Source of the DNA: DASXUG01 sp964620425
Lineage (GTDB): Bacteria > Pseudomonadota > Gammaproteobacteria > Burkholderiales > Methylophilaceae
Direction: 5' to 3'
Length of the DNA stretch: 64,000 bases
Assembly (NCBI GenBank): GCA_964620425.1
Contig: CAZUGV010000003.1
Span: 62,001-126,000, forward strand
Below are positions 44,875-55,600 of this stretch, piece by piece. How positions within the stretch are numbered: the first letter of the stretch is position 1; every line of letters starts with the position of its first letter. Made by a program: the position numbers and the translations under genes. Under the pieces are notes generated by a model that was not told where the DNA came from, did no database searches, and was given only the letters and a program-made list of their open reading frames with translations.

Positions 44875-46113
44875 ATGAAAATTCTTATTTACAGCACAAA
44901 TTTTGCTCCAGAGCCTACTGGTATAGGTAAATATTCTGGCGAGATGGCGGCTTGGTTTGCCAAGCAGGGGCATGAGGTTCGTGTTGTTGCTGCGCCGCCT
45001 TACTATCCCTCTTGGAAGTTGGATCCAGCCTATAAGCGGCCATTCTATCGTCGCGAAAAATGGAATGATGTTGATGTTTTTAGAGCGCCAATTTGGGTGC
45101 CTGAAAAACCAAGTGGAATGGCACGTATTTTGCATTTGGCAACATTTGCAATATCCTCCCTGCCGATTATGTTAAGACAAGTGTTTTGGCAACCCGATGT
45201 GGTAATCTCGGTTGCGCCAGCACTGATGTGCGCGCCTGCTGGTTGGCTCACTGCAAAACTTTCAGGTGGTAAAGCTTGGTTGCATATTCAAGATTTTGAA
45301 GTAGATGTGGCTTTTGAAATGGGGATGTTAAAAGGCAAGCTGCTTAAGCGAGTTGTCGTTGGCATTGAGCGTTGGTTGTATAAGCGCTTTGATAGCGTTT
45401 CTTCAATTTCAGGTCGCATGATGGATAAGTTACGTGAAAAGGGTGTGGCCGAAAATAAATTGGTTTTTTTTCCTAATTGGGTGGATGTTAACCATGTAAA
45501 ACCTTTGTTCCGTCCTTTGAGTTATCGCCAAGAACTATGTGTTGATTTGAATGTTAAGATTGTCTTATTCTCAGGTACATTAGGTGGTAAGCAGGGCTTA
45601 ATGGTGATTCCAGAAGCTGCTAAGCGTTTAGCACACCGTACCGATATTATGTTTTTAGTGTGTGGCAATGGGGTGATGAAAGATAAGTTGGTAGAGGCGT
45701 GTGCAGGACTAAGCAACGTACGGTTTTTGCCTTTACAACCGTTTGAGCGTTTAGGTGAGTTGCTGGGAACCGCAGATATTCACTTGCTGCCGCAAAGCCC
45801 TGAAGCGCAAGATTTAGTTTTGCCATCTAAAATGACTGGTATGTTAGCAAGTGGTAGACCGATTATTGCGACTTGTAATGAAGGTACTGAAATTGCCTCT
45901 GTGGTTTCTAAGTGTGGGTTGGTTGTGCCGCCTGAAGATGCTGATGCCTTAGTCGGTGCGATTACTAAGTTGATTAGTGACCCAGAAAGTATGTTAAGAC
46001 TGGGTATTTTGGCACGTAAGTACGCTGAAGAAAACTTGTGTCGTGAACGTGTGTTGGGACGACTTGAGGCGGAGTTCGATAAGTCGGCTGATTATCAAGC
46101 TAAGCTAGGTTAG
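44875..46113 (+). CDS. wcaI: WcaI-family glycosyltransferase
   Basis: 412 residues from ATG 44875; the upstream in-frame TTG 44854 would add seven residues foreign to the family. The start 'MKILIYSTNFAPEPTGIGKY' with 'SGEMAAWFAKQGHEVRVVAA' is the WcaI signature (colanic-acid-type fucosyl/glycosyltransferases). The C-terminal domain has 'KIVLFSGTLGGKQGLMVIPE', 'VRFLPLQPFERLGELLGTAD' and 'LPSKMTGMLASGRPIIATCN', as usual for this group. WcaI of E. coli takes part in colanic acid repeat synthesis. With gmd and fcl in the same cluster, a fucose-containing product is plausible. Confidence 0.9.
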   Translation: MKILIYSTNFAPEPTGIGKYSGEMAAWFAKQGHEVRVVAAPPYYPSWKLDPAYKRPFYRREKWNDVDVFRAPIWVPEKPSGMARILHLATFAISSLPIMLRQVFWQPDVVISVAPALMCAPAGWLTAKLSGGKAWLHIQDFEVDVAFEMGMLKGKLLKRVVVGIERWLYKRFDSVSSISGRMMDKLREKGVAENKLVFFPNWVDVNHVKPLFRPLSYRQELCVDLNVKIVLFSGTLGGKQGLMVIPEAAKRLAHRTDIMFLVCGNGVMKDKLVEACAGLSNVRFLPLQPFERLGELLGTADIHLLPQSPEAQDLVLPSKMTGMLASGRPIIATCNEGTEIASVVSKCGLVVPPEDADALVGAITKLISDPESMLRLGILARKYAEENLCRERVLGRLEAEFDKSADYQAKLG

Positions 46114-46447
46114 CGGTTTAACTCCACGGAGTCTTAAATTGCTAAATTTTGAAAGTTAAGTTTCTCTTTAACTTTAGTTGGTGTTGGGTTGCACGTGTTT
46201 TTTGCATTTTGTTGAGTCTCTGTAGATTTCTGATGTATCAACCTATGATTTAAGTCGGTGCTCTTGCCTATGCTGCTCTTAAGTTTCATTCGCTTGTCAC
46301 AATTTTAAAATATCTTACTATTGGAATTTGGCTTTAATCGTAAAGTTTCAGTTAGTTCATGCTTTATTACTGGCTTCGAGTAGATAAAGTAGCCAACAGA
46401 ATCTATCAAGAATAAAAATTAAGTAGGGTAATCAAGTTAAGAGGGAT
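46114..46447. other. Intergenic region, 334 bases
   Basis: No coding frame and no convincing hairpin. It probably holds the promoter of the priming transferase gene. Confidence 0.4.
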
Positions 46448-47839
46448 ATGAAGTTTAACCAAAGGCTAAGTTTTCGTAAGGAAGTGACTCCAGCTGTATT
46501 TGCAAAAATGATGCTGGATCCCGTGCTGATTATTCTTAGCATGTTTCTACTGTCGGTTTATTTTAATCATAAAATAGATCGTACTTTTATCATGGCTGTG
46601 TTGTTGGTGTTTGCACTGGCTTTCCCAGGTGGTTGGTCTAGGGTTGATACCATTCGTGCTGAGTTGCAACGTATTCTTTCAAGTTGGCCTTTATTTGTAG
46701 CCGTGTTGTGGTTTTTCGGCTATGCCACAGGTTATCTTGAGATGTTCACTCAAGAGTTATTGTTGAGTTGGGTCATCATCACTCCGATTGTTATGTTGCT
46801 CGCCCATGTGGGATTAACCAAATTCCTGACAAGTATTCATTACACTTCACATGTGATGCGCACTGCGGTGATTGTCGGTGCGAATAACTTAGGCTTGCAG
46901 GTCCGTGATCGAATGCTGAATGAGCCAATGCTGGGTTTGCAATTTCAAGGTTTTTTTGATGATCGCTCCATACAACGCCTAGGGTTTAGAGAGGAAGAGC
47001 ATGCACAGCATCTCGGATCACTCGCCGTATTGAGCGAGACGATTCGACGCATGCAAGTTGATGTCATTTATATTGCCTTGCCGATGTCATCGCAACCACG
47101 CCTGCTAAAACTGTTAGATGATTTGCGAGACACCACCACCTCAATTTATTTTGTTCCAGATATTTTTATGTTTGATTTGATTCAAGCAAGGCTGGATGAT
47201 CTAGCGGGAATTCCCGTTGTGGCAGTTTGTGAAACACCATTTTCTGGTACTAATGGTATTGTTAAGCGTATTAGTGATGTTGTGATTGCTAGTCTGATAT
47301 TGATATTGATATCTCCGATACTGTTAATTTTGGCGATTGGTGTTAAGTTGAGTTCGCCAGGCCCTGTTATTTTTCAACAACGTCGTTATGGATTGGATGG
47401 ACAAGACATTATCGTCTATAAGTTTCGCTCGATGACGGTCACTGAGAATGGCGAGAAAGTAGTGCAAGCGACTCGAAACGACCAACGAATTACGCCATTC
47501 GGACGTATTATTCGTAAAACCTCTTTAGATGAGTTGCCGCAATTCATTAATGTTTTACAAGGTCGCATGAGTATTGTCGGACCAAGGCCACATGCTGTTT
47601 CACATAATGAGATGTACCGTAAGCTTATCAAGGGCTATATGATCCGCCACAAGGTTAAACCTGGAATTACAGGCTGGGCGCAGGTGAATGGCTATCGAGG
47701 CGAAACGGAAAGTATCGATAAAATGAAAGCACGTATCGACTATGACTTAGACTACCTCAGACACTGGTCACTGAGTTTGGATATGAAAATTATTGCAAAA
47801 ACTGTTTCACTGGTGTTTTTTGACCGAAGTGCATATTAA
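46448..47839 (+). CDS. wcaJ: Undecaprenyl-phosphate sugar-1-phosphate transferase (priming enzyme)
   Basis: 463 residues. Four to five membrane helices occupy ~25-130, followed by a CoA/NAD-binding-like domain ('RTAVIVGANNLGLQVRDRML'). The bacterial sugar-transferase core starts with a helix-hairpin at ~275-300 ('RISDVVIASLILILISPILL'). It contains 'SSPGPVIFQQRRYGLDGQDI', 'YKFRSM', 'RKTSLDELPQFINVLQGRMS' and 'VGPRPHAV', all hallmark motifs. It moves glucose-1-P or galactose-1-P to undecaprenyl phosphate, the first committed step for the repeat unit. Good AGAGGG ribosome site. It is the last EPS gene on this side; the WcaJ name refers to the family type. Confidence 0.95.
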   Translation: MKFNQRLSFRKEVTPAVFAKMMLDPVLIILSMFLLSVYFNHKIDRTFIMAVLLVFALAFPGGWSRVDTIRAELQRILSSWPLFVAVLWFFGYATGYLEMFTQELLLSWVIITPIVMLLAHVGLTKFLTSIHYTSHVMRTAVIVGANNLGLQVRDRMLNEPMLGLQFQGFFDDRSIQRLGFREEEHAQHLGSLAVLSETIRRMQVDVIYIALPMSSQPRLLKLLDDLRDTTTSIYFVPDIFMFDLIQARLDDLAGIPVVAVCETPFSGTNGIVKRISDVVIASLILILISPILLILAIGVKLSSPGPVIFQQRRYGLDGQDIIVYKFRSMTVTENGEKVVQATRNDQRITPFGRIIRKTSLDELPQFINVLQGRMSIVGPRPHAVSHNEMYRKLIKGYMIRHKVKPGITGWAQVNGYRGETESIDKMKARIDYDLDYLRHWSLSLDMKIIAKTVSLVFFDRSAY

Positions 47840-47929
47840 ATTGGTTGTAAGCACAATATTTACAACTCTGTAGAGATTGACAACTTTAAAGTGATGTAGG
47901 TGAGGGTGTAACTTATTTTAATGGTTTGG

Positions 47930-48145
47930 TTATTCTTTTGCTCTAAGCGCGTACATTCTCTCGCGCCACTCGGATAGTTGTTGATCTTCAAGTTCTAATT
48001 GAATGGCAATGGCTTCATCTTCGTTAATTTTATCTTTTTGTAATCTGCGAGGTAACTTTCCACTCATGCGTGATAGTAAACGCTCTCTCTCTTCGGCATC
48101 TAAAAGCTTAACTTTCGCCAAATATTCTTCATTTACATTTTTCAT
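47930..48145 (-). CDS. Small charged cytoplasmic protein, function unknown
   Basis: 71 residues, highly charged and almost wholly helical ('EEYLAKVKLLDAEERERLLS', 'RMSGKLPRRLQKDKINEDEA'). It ends 'EWRERMYALRAKE'. No signal peptide, membrane helix or Cys. The composition and clean start argue that it is real, but I know no family. It is transcribed away from the neighbouring exosortase gene and may be monocistronic. Confidence 0.6.
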   Translation of the reverse strand: MKNVNEEYLAKVKLLDAEERERLLSRMSGKLPRRLQKDKINEDEAIAIQLELEDQQLSEWRERMYALRAKE

Positions 48146-48474
48146 TTCATGCTCACATATGGTGCAATTTGCTAGGCTTACACTCTAACTGAAATCAGCC
48201 CATTTGTATGTTACATATTGATGACAGCCTGAGCGTTTTCTTGTTTTTATGACGAAAAATTGTTGATACATACTTAGATTTGGTTGTCTGATTCATTACA
48301 TTAGCGTTTGTATAATTATGTTTTTAAAGTGTTTTGTCAGCATTCATCAATGCTTGTAACAAAATAAAATCAATAATATGGTAAATTTTAAAATGAATTT
48401 AAAGTACAATTTGGCTCAATGATGACGCAAACTTAGTACCATTAAAATCTAGTGTAATTAAAAAATCCATTAAA
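48146..48474. other. Divergent intergenic region, 329 bases
   Basis: Very AT-rich. A TATAAT lies at 48311-48316 but without a well-spaced -35 box. It should contain the promoter of the second exosortase gene. No coding frame. Confidence 0.35.
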
Positions 48475-49077
48475 ATGTCTAAAAAACCTCTTTCAAGTAA
48501 ACCTGTTCCAGGTGCTGATTATTGGCCTGATAATTTCGATGCGCAAGATGCGCCTGCAAAGCCTATGGGAGCGGTTGCGCAGGTGATTGTTTTTATGTTG
48601 TGCTTTGCACTGTTACAGTTTGGTTGGCAAATAGTCAGGGATGACGATTTCGGTCATTTTGTACGCGGTGCGGCGACGGTTAAACCAGCAACTCAGGTGA
48701 TTAATTGGGTAAGTCCACAGATTGATGCTGTCGCCAATGGTAACCAAATTAAAGCGCCTGGCGGTGGCATTGTCGTAAAGATTGGCTGCGAAGGGTTGGA
48801 GGCCATGTTTATCTTAATCGCCGCTTTTATTGTTGCACCTCTAAAGTGGAGACCAAAATTTTTCGGCATGGTGGTGGGTACCCTGTTGATTTATATAGCA
48901 AACCAGTTGCGCATCATCAGTTTGTTTTATGCTTTTCGGGCAGATAAGCCGTTGTTTTATCTATTGCATGGAACCATCACGCCGATTCTATTAGTCTCAA
49001 TCGCTTGTTTGTTTTTCTATTATTGGCTTGCACATTTTCAGCAAGTCAAACAATTTTCAGCAAGTGAAGCAGCTTGA
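48475..49077 (+). CDS. Small exosortase, XrtH-like
   Basis: 200 residues with about four membrane helices, much shorter than XrtB. The exosortase triad is in place: Cys105 in 'VVKIGCEGLEAMFILIAAFI', Arg146 in 'ANQLRIISLFYAF' and His165 in 'YLLHGTITPILL'. The length and the C-E-G-L-E-A-M pattern fit exosortase H, known to act on IPTL-CTERM tails. It is followed by a second membrane protein and then two very large secreted proteins whose C-termini carry V-P-x(2,3)-[LP]-x-W tails, here proposed as its substrates. Good reading frame from ATG 48475; the ribosome site is weak. Confidence 0.85.
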   Translation: MSKKPLSSKPVPGADYWPDNFDAQDAPAKPMGAVAQVIVFMLCFALLQFGWQIVRDDDFGHFVRGAATVKPATQVINWVSPQIDAVANGNQIKAPGGGIVVKIGCEGLEAMFILIAAFIVAPLKWRPKFFGMVVGTLLIYIANQLRIISLFYAFRADKPLFYLLHGTITPILLVSIACLFFYYWLAHFQQVKQFSASEAA

Positions 49078-49089
49078 AAGTTAGTTTAT

Positions 49090-49692
49090 ATGATGCAATC
49101 GCTTAAGCCAATTCGTTTGTTTTTTCGGGTGTTGCTGGTGAGTGTGATAGTTTTGTCGGGGATTGTTTACTTCGAACGCACAATCATTGATTGGCTTATT
49201 CCCTTGTTGAGCTGGGAAATCACACATCTTAATGACAGTTTTAGTATCTTGTTTTTTGGTGTAGAAGATCACCATGGTGCCAGCAATATAGCGTTAAACG
49301 TGGTGTTTAAGAATGACATCATCGTTAGTCAGTCATCACATGTGGTTGCCACTAATTTTTATGGTGCGGCTGGTTTGTTGGCGCAAAATGTGTTGCACCC
49401 ACTTATGGTCGTAACGATTGCTGTTTTGGCTTGGCCTGGGGAAAAGTGGTTGGTTTATTTGGTGCGCCTCTGTGTTGCGTTGCCTCTGACGCTGCTGGTG
49501 GTGATGATTGACTCCCCAATTCAGTTGCTAGCCTCTATCTTAACCACATTTAGCAAACAAATTGATTCACCTTGGGTAACTCCCACTTCGATGATTTATT
49601 GGAGTGATTTTTTAAATGGTGGCGGCCTGTTTGCGATTTCTTTGGTTTGTAGCTTAATTGCCATTCGTGCTGGCTCGATTGTAAATAGGTAA
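49090..49692 (+). CDS. Exosortase H-associated membrane protein (candidate)
   Basis: 200 residues with about four membrane helices ('LFFRVLLVSVIVLSGIVYFE', 'MVVTIAVLAWPGEKWLVYLV', 'ALPLTLLVVMIDSPIQLLAS', 'GGLFAISLVCSLIAIRAGS') and a periplasmic stretch of ~80 residues after the first. Size and position, 12 bases after the XrtH-like gene, match the membrane protein that accompanies exosortase H in other genomes. It has no exosortase Cys motif. It probably partners the enzyme or its substrates; the mechanism is unknown. A two-residue 'MM' start leaves ATG 49090 or 49093 open. Confidence 0.7.
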   Translation: MMQSLKPIRLFFRVLLVSVIVLSGIVYFERTIIDWLIPLLSWEITHLNDSFSILFFGVEDHHGASNIALNVVFKNDIIVSQSSHVVATNFYGAAGLLAQNVLHPLMVVTIAVLAWPGEKWLVYLVRLCVALPLTLLVVMIDSPIQLLASILTTFSKQIDSPWVTPTSMIYWSDFLNGGGLFAISLVCSLIAIRAGSIVNR

Positions 49693-49768
49693 CTATAAAG
49701 CCCTGACATCTACTTGAAATAATAATAGGGTAAATTGCCGTTGCCAAATTAATTACAAGGTTTCTTAA

Positions 49769-52324
49769 ATGCGTCTATTCGTATTTTTGCTAATGATGGG
49801 TTTTGTTCCGCTCAAAGCACATGCAATTGAGGCACCTGATGATGTGATATCTGCATTAAAAGCTGGTCAGTCAGTCAAGCTAATCGTGGAGTATGATGAT
49901 GCGCCTGTTGAGTTATCTGTGGCTACGAAGCTCAGAAGTAAGCAGCTCTCCTCAAAAGAGGATGCTGTTATTTCATACAAAAGTCAGCAATACAAATCCA
50001 TCAAAGATAAAATAGACAAATCTACGGTTATTGCCAAGCTTGTTAAAGCAGGTGATATTGAAAATATCAAAGATTACAGTCATTTACCATTAAATTTTAA
50101 ACGTGTAGGTACTTATGATGCCTTAACTACCTTGTTGAGCCAGACTGGGGTTAAAGCGGTATACGAAGATAGACCTTTATATCCAGTGCTTGCTAGTAGC
50201 TTGCCTTTTATTAATCAGCCAACAGTTGCTAATGCAGGTTTGCAGGGTGACGGCAAGACCGTTGTTGTTCTGGACACTGGAGTTGATATTGCAAACCCAG
50301 CTTTTGGAGCTTGCACGTCTGCAAATACACCAAGCAATAATTGTCGCGTAGTGGTTAACAATAACATAGCGAGTTCTCCTTATGCGGATCATAGTCATGG
50401 TACGAATGTTTCTGCCGTCGTCTTAGGGGTTGCTCCGAGATCCAAAATCGCAATGTTAAATGTGTTTGATACTGCTGGAAGTGCAAGCTCTAGCGATATT
50501 TTGACAGGCATTGATTGGTCTATTAGTAACAAAGTTACTTATGATATTGTTGCTGTCAATTTAAGCTTGGGTGATGGGCAGCCCTATAGTTCGCAATGCC
50601 CAAGAAACACTGCTGGTGGTTGGGCATCCACAGCCATTACTCGTGCTAAAAATGCTGGAATTGCGGTGGTGGTTGCTGCAGGAAATGAGGCTCGGCAGTC
50701 TGCATTGGCATCACCTGCGTGTTCGCCTGATGCGATTTCGGTTGGTGCGGTTTATGATTCTAATATAGGGGGCGTGGGCTTTTCTAATTGCTCTGACAAT
50801 ACTACTGCACCTGATCAAATCACCTGCTTTTCAAATCGTGCAGATTATATGACTTTGTTTGCCCCAGGCGGATCTATTACTGCGGGAGGGATTACGCAAT
50901 TTGGCACCTCACAAGCGTCCCCACATGTTGCGGGTGCAATTGCAATATTACGCGCAGCTTACCCTAGCGAAACTGTCGCGCAAACTTTAGCTAGACTGAC
51001 TAGCAATGGTACCCCGATTACTTTTAATGCCAACGGAGTGAATGTCACCAAGCCGCGCCTTAATTTATTAAACGTCACGGGTACAGTCACCCCCCCAGCC
51101 AATGCTGATTTATCGATTGGTATTACTGGTACAAATTCAATCACGCTAAATACCAACAATGACTATACGCTGACAGTCACCAATGCAGGGCCACAGCCAG
51201 CTACCAGCGTGGTAGCTACTGCTACATTACCTGCTGGCGCGAGCTATGTTTCTGCAAGTGCTGGATGTAGTGCGACTAGCAATGTGGTGACTTGTAGTCA
51301 AAGCAGTCTCGCGGCTAATAGCACTATTGCATTCACCTTTAGGGTACGTTGGAACAGCTTTTCTGCGGGATCAGCACTACAAGCCGACGTTAGCTCTGCT
51401 GTTGCGGATAGCAACACGGCAAACAATTCAAGTAGCTTAAACTTGAGTTTAGCACCTCCAGCCAACAACAATTTTGCCAATGCTGTTACTTTGAGTGGTA
51501 ATGCTGGTTCAATCACAGCCACCACGTTGAATGCCAATAAAGAAATAGGTGAGCCTAACCACGCTGGTGACACAGGTGGTGCTTCAATTTGGTGGAAATG
51601 GACAGCCCCTGCATCTGGTGATTTGCTGTTGAATACAGAGGGTAGTGAATTTGATACCTTACTCGCTGCTTATACAGGTAATGCCGTCAACGCGCTGGCA
51701 TTAGTGGCGAGTAATGATGACGCTAATCCATCAGTAACCGTCAGCAGCTTGTCTATGTCTGTTGTGGCTAATCAGACCTACTATTTTGCAGTTGATGGTT
51801 TTTCTGGTCAATCGGGTGCTGTCCAACTGAATTGGAGTTTAACCCCTTCAACTTCCTCAGCGAATGCTGATTTATCCATTGGTATTTCTGGTACAAACGC
51901 AATCACGCTAAATACTAATAACGACTATACGCTTACAGTCTCCAATGCAGGGCCACAGTCAGCTACCAGCATGGTGGCCACAGCTACATTACCTGCTGGC
52001 GCGAGCTATGTTTCTGCAAGTGCTGGATGTAGTGCGGCTAGCAATGTGGTGACGTGTAGTCAAAGCAGTCTAGCGGCCAATAGCACTATCGCATTCACCT
52101 TTAGGGTACGTTGGAACAGCTTTTCAGCGGGATCAGCACTGCAAACCAATGTTAGCTCTGCTGTTGCGGATAGCAACACGGCAAACAATTCAAGTAGCTT
52201 AAGTTTGAGTTTAGCTTCACCCCCTGACGACGGGGACGTGCCATTGCCGTTATGGGCATTGATGATGATGTTTGCTTTGAGCTGTGCAATTCTGGCTGGT
52301 GTTGGGCGACGCTTTCAACGTTAA
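49769..52324 (+). CDS. Secreted S8 (subtilisin-family) protease with DUF11 repeats and sorting tail
   Basis: 851 residues. Signal peptide to ~19 ('LKAHA'). A pro-region lies at ~25-140. In the catalytic domain at ~160-440, Asp169 ('VVVLDTGVDIAN'), His210 ('DHSHGTNVSAVV') and Ser381 ('GTSQASPHVAGA') form the triad, with Asn306 in 'VAAGNEA' for the oxyanion hole. Two DUF11 beta-sandwich modules (~445-555 and ~699-810) flank a region at ~567-690 with 'WWKWTAPASGDLLLNTEGSE', a pre-peptidase-like beta domain. The C-terminus has acidic 'PPDDGD', then 'VPLPLWALMMMF', a hydrophobic helix and 'GRRFQR': a tripartite sorting signal likely read by the exosortase encoded upstream. Secreted, then anchored or released. 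Confidence 0.93.
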   Translation: MRLFVFLLMMGFVPLKAHAIEAPDDVISALKAGQSVKLIVEYDDAPVELSVATKLRSKQLSSKEDAVISYKSQQYKSIKDKIDKSTVIAKLVKAGDIENIKDYSHLPLNFKRVGTYDALTTLLSQTGVKAVYEDRPLYPVLASSLPFINQPTVANAGLQGDGKTVVVLDTGVDIANPAFGACTSANTPSNNCRVVVNNNIASSPYADHSHGTNVSAVVLGVAPRSKIAMLNVFDTAGSASSSDILTGIDWSISNKVTYDIVAVNLSLGDGQPYSSQCPRNTAGGWASTAITRAKNAGIAVVVAAGNEARQSALASPACSPDAISVGAVYDSNIGGVGFSNCSDNTTAPDQITCFSNRADYMTLFAPGGSITAGGITQFGTSQASPHVAGAIAILRAAYPSETVAQTLARLTSNGTPITFNANGVNVTKPRLNLLNVTGTVTPPANADLSIGITGTNSITLNTNNDYTLTVTNAGPQPATSVVATATLPAGASYVSASAGCSATSNVVTCSQSSLAANSTIAFTFRVRWNSFSAGSALQADVSSAVADSNTANNSSSLNLSLAPPANNNFANAVTLSGNAGSITATTLNANKEIGEPNHAGDTGGASIWWKWTAPASGDLLLNTEGSEFDTLLAAYTGNAVNALALVASNDDANPSVTVSSLSMSVVANQTYYFAVDGFSGQSGAVQLNWSLTPSTSSANADLSIGISGTNAITLNTNNDYTLTVSNAGPQSATSMVATATLPAGASYVSASAGCSAASNVVTCSQSSLAANSTIAFTFRVRWNSFSAGSALQTNVSSAVADSNTANNSSSLSLSLASPPDDGDVPLPLWALMMMFALSCAILAGVGRRFQR
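51101..51453 (+). repeat. DUF11 module, first copy of a 353-base intragenic repeat
   Basis: Nearly identical to 51863-52215, offset exactly 762 bases, with scattered single-base differences and no gaps. Codes the first DUF11 domain of the subtilase. Confidence 0.9.
51863..52215 (+). repeat. DUF11 module, second copy of the 353-base intragenic repeat
   Basis: Partner of 51101-51453. High identity at DNA level, including synonymous positions, points to recent duplication or gene conversion. Confidence 0.9.
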
Positions 52325-52644
52325 TCAATTTCAGCGCAAGTCGTTGAGCGTGATGCTGTGTAACCGTGAACTGCAGTCACTCGCTAATAAAACCGCAAGG
52401 TCAATATTTAAGACGCATTACTTAAATACACCAGAGGGGCATTGGATTCAGTGCGTGCTTAAAAATATTTGAGCAATTGCATATGCAAGCAGCGTAACTA
52501 AGATAAATTACCTCCCCCGTTTGTCATTAAATATTCACAGATTTCTTCGAAATTATAGTCCGTGCGGACTATGCCTTTGCGTGATGGTGTCACAACCCGA
52601 TGCTATATTATGGATATCGTTTTCTAGTATTGTTAGGGTTGGCT

Positions 52645-55600
52645 ATGACTTCTTATCTTGTTCATGGGTATAAAAAATCTGAAAGTTTGATGCAACGATC
52701 ACTCAGGTTTTTTGTTGCTGGTTGCATTGCCTTTGGCTTATTAATGCAAGCCAGTGTCGCATTGGCCGCTGGCGTGGTGATTAGCCAAGTGTATGGTGGA
52801 AACGGTAGCACCTATAATCGAGATTATGTTGAGGTCTTTAACGCATCATCTAGCCCTGTCAATATCAGTGGTTGGTCAATTCAGTATGCAAGTGCAACTG
52901 GTACGGGGTTTTTTTCTGGGAATGGCGTGACTGTATTAAACGGTACATTGCAACCAGGGCAATATTATTTAGTTGCACTTGCGAGTTCTGCCACTGGCGC
53001 TGCAATTCCTTCACCAGATGCATCAGCAACAGTTACAGTTACTAATCTGAGCGGATCTGCTGGCAAGGTTGTACTTGTGAACGGAAGTGCTGGTTTGGGG
53101 TGTAATGGAGGCTCAACCCCGTGTAGTGCAACAGACGCTGCAAAAATTGTAGATTTGGTGGGTTATGGGTCAGCGAATTATAGTGAATCAGCCGCAGCGC
53201 CAGCATTGACCGCATCAACTGCTTTATTTCGTTCAGGTAACGGCTGTGGTGAAACTAACAATAACTCAACTGACTTTTCTACAGGCACACCTGCGCCACG
53301 TAACTCAGCAAGCCCTCTTAACCCATGTGGTGTTGTAGCTGGAAGCATCGTTCCCACTTGTCCATCGTTGGCGTTAAACTCTGGCGTAGGTGGTTTTCTT
53401 ACTGCAACAGCGACAGATTCCGATAGCATCGTAAATGGGGTGACCATTACTAGTGCTGCAATATCTGGCATTACACTAGGTACGCTAACGCCAGCAAATG
53501 CTAATGGTGGCGTGGCTAGTGTGAATGTGAATGTGGCAAGTACAGTGGCTAATGGTATATATCCCGTGGTACTCAACTTCACTAATAATGCGTCACAAAA
53601 TGCAAGTTGCACTGCCAATATCAACATTGGCAATGCTAGCACCCGTATTTATGACATTCAGGGTTCTGGCGATACTAGTCCCTTAGTCGGTACAACAAAA
53701 ACGGTCGATGGCATTGTTACGCTAAAAATGGCGAATGGTTTTTACATGCAAGATGCTACGGGTGATGGTAACCCAGCAACTTCAGACGGCATTTTTGTAT
53801 TTACCAGCACAGCGCCTACCATTTCAGTAGGTGATAATGTTCGGGTCACAGGTAACGTTGTAGAGTTTGATACCAATAGTTCAACAACGACTGCTGACAC
53901 GATTACTGAGTTAACAGGTCCGACCATCGCTGTATTGAGTTCTGGTAATACCTTGCCAAGCCCTGTTTTAATTAGCTTGCCTACAGCCACACAAGGTGAG
54001 TTGGAGCGTTACGAGGGTATGTTAGTGACGTTCTCAAATACCCTTACTGTTTCTCAAAACTACTTCCAAGGGCGTTACGGTCAAGTCACGCTATCGAATG
54101 GTCGTTTGTTTAAGCCAACCAATTTATATTCTGCTGGTTCTGCACAAGCGATTGCAGCCGCTGATTTAAATGCACGCAATATGATTATTATGGATGATGG
54201 TTTATCTTCACAAAACCCAAACCCAACGCCTTACATTGGGCAGGATAATACATTGCGTGCTGGTGATGCTGTGACTAACTTAACGGGTGTGATTGATTAC
54301 GGTTTAGCCACAAGTAGCAGCCCTGGTCTTACCGCGTATCGCATTCATCCTACAGCTGCTCCTACCATTACGCGAGTAAATGCGAGGACTGCTGCGCCAG
54401 CTGCGGTGAGTGGTAATGTTAAAGTGGCAAGTTTTAACGTGCTAAATTACTTTACTACTTTCACTAATGGCCAAACAGCTTCAGGTCAAACTGGTCAAGG
54501 TTGTACTTTAGGTGGCGCTTCATCAGCCAGTAACTGTCGTGGTGCAAATAATGCAGCTGAATTTACGCGTCAACGCGATAAAATCATTAACGCAATTGCT
54601 GCTATCAATGCAGATGTAGTTGGTTTAATGGAAATTCAAAATAATGGGAATGTCGCAGTTCAAAACTTAGTGGATGGCTTAAACGCTAAAATGGGTGCAG
54701 GTACTTATGCGCGCATCAACGACCCAGCCACTGGTTTAGGCGATGACGCTATTAAAGTAGCTATGATTTACAAACCAGCAAAAATTAGCCCATTTGGTGC
54801 ATCACTTTCAGATACCAACAGCATCAATAACCGCCCAACGCTTGCCCAAGGTTTTGTGGCAGCGAATGGTGAAAAATTCTCTGTGGTAGTGAATCACCTT
54901 AAATCCAAAGGTAGCTGCCCATCAACTTCTGCGAGCGCTGATCCTGACCAAGACCAAGGTGATGGTCAAGGTTGCTGGAACGATTTACGTAACCAACAAG
55001 CCACTCGTTTAGCCAACACATTTATTCCAGCCTTACAAGCTGCCGTAGGTGATGCAGACGTGATTGTGATTGGTGACTTAAATGCATATGGTAAAGAAGA
55101 CCCAATCAATACCTTGGCAAATTTAGGGTTTGCTGACCAAGTTGCACGCTTTAATGGTCAAGTAGGGTATTCCTATGTGTTTGATGGCGAAGCTGGCTAC
55201 CTAGACCATGCGCTTGCCAATGCTAGCATGGCGGCGCAAATCACAGGTACAAATCACTGGAGAATCAATGCAGACGAACCATTTGTGATTGATTACAACA
55301 CAGAGTTTAAGCAACCAGCTTGTGCGACTTGTGGACCCGATTACTACACGCCAACTCCTTATCGCTCATCCGACCATGACCCTTTAATTGTTGGTCTTAG
55401 TCTGCAAGCACCGCAAATACTGACTTTCAATGCGTTGGCAGACAAGATATTAGGTGATGCGGATTTTAATGTGACTGCAACATCAAATATTGGATTAACG
55501 GTAACTTTTACAACGCAAACTCCTGCGGTGTGTACGGTCAGCACTAGTGGTGCTGTTCATTTGGTGAATACAGGGGTATGTAGCATTACCGCAACCCAAG

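Noticed and set aside
51101..52215. Repeat array as CRISPR
   Set aside because: Two long in-frame copies of a protein domain; no short repeats with spacers and no cas genes.
53178..53642. Open minus-strand frame of 154 codons in the nuclease gene
   Set aside because: Shadow of a gene with clear lamin-tail and nuclease motifs on the plus strand.
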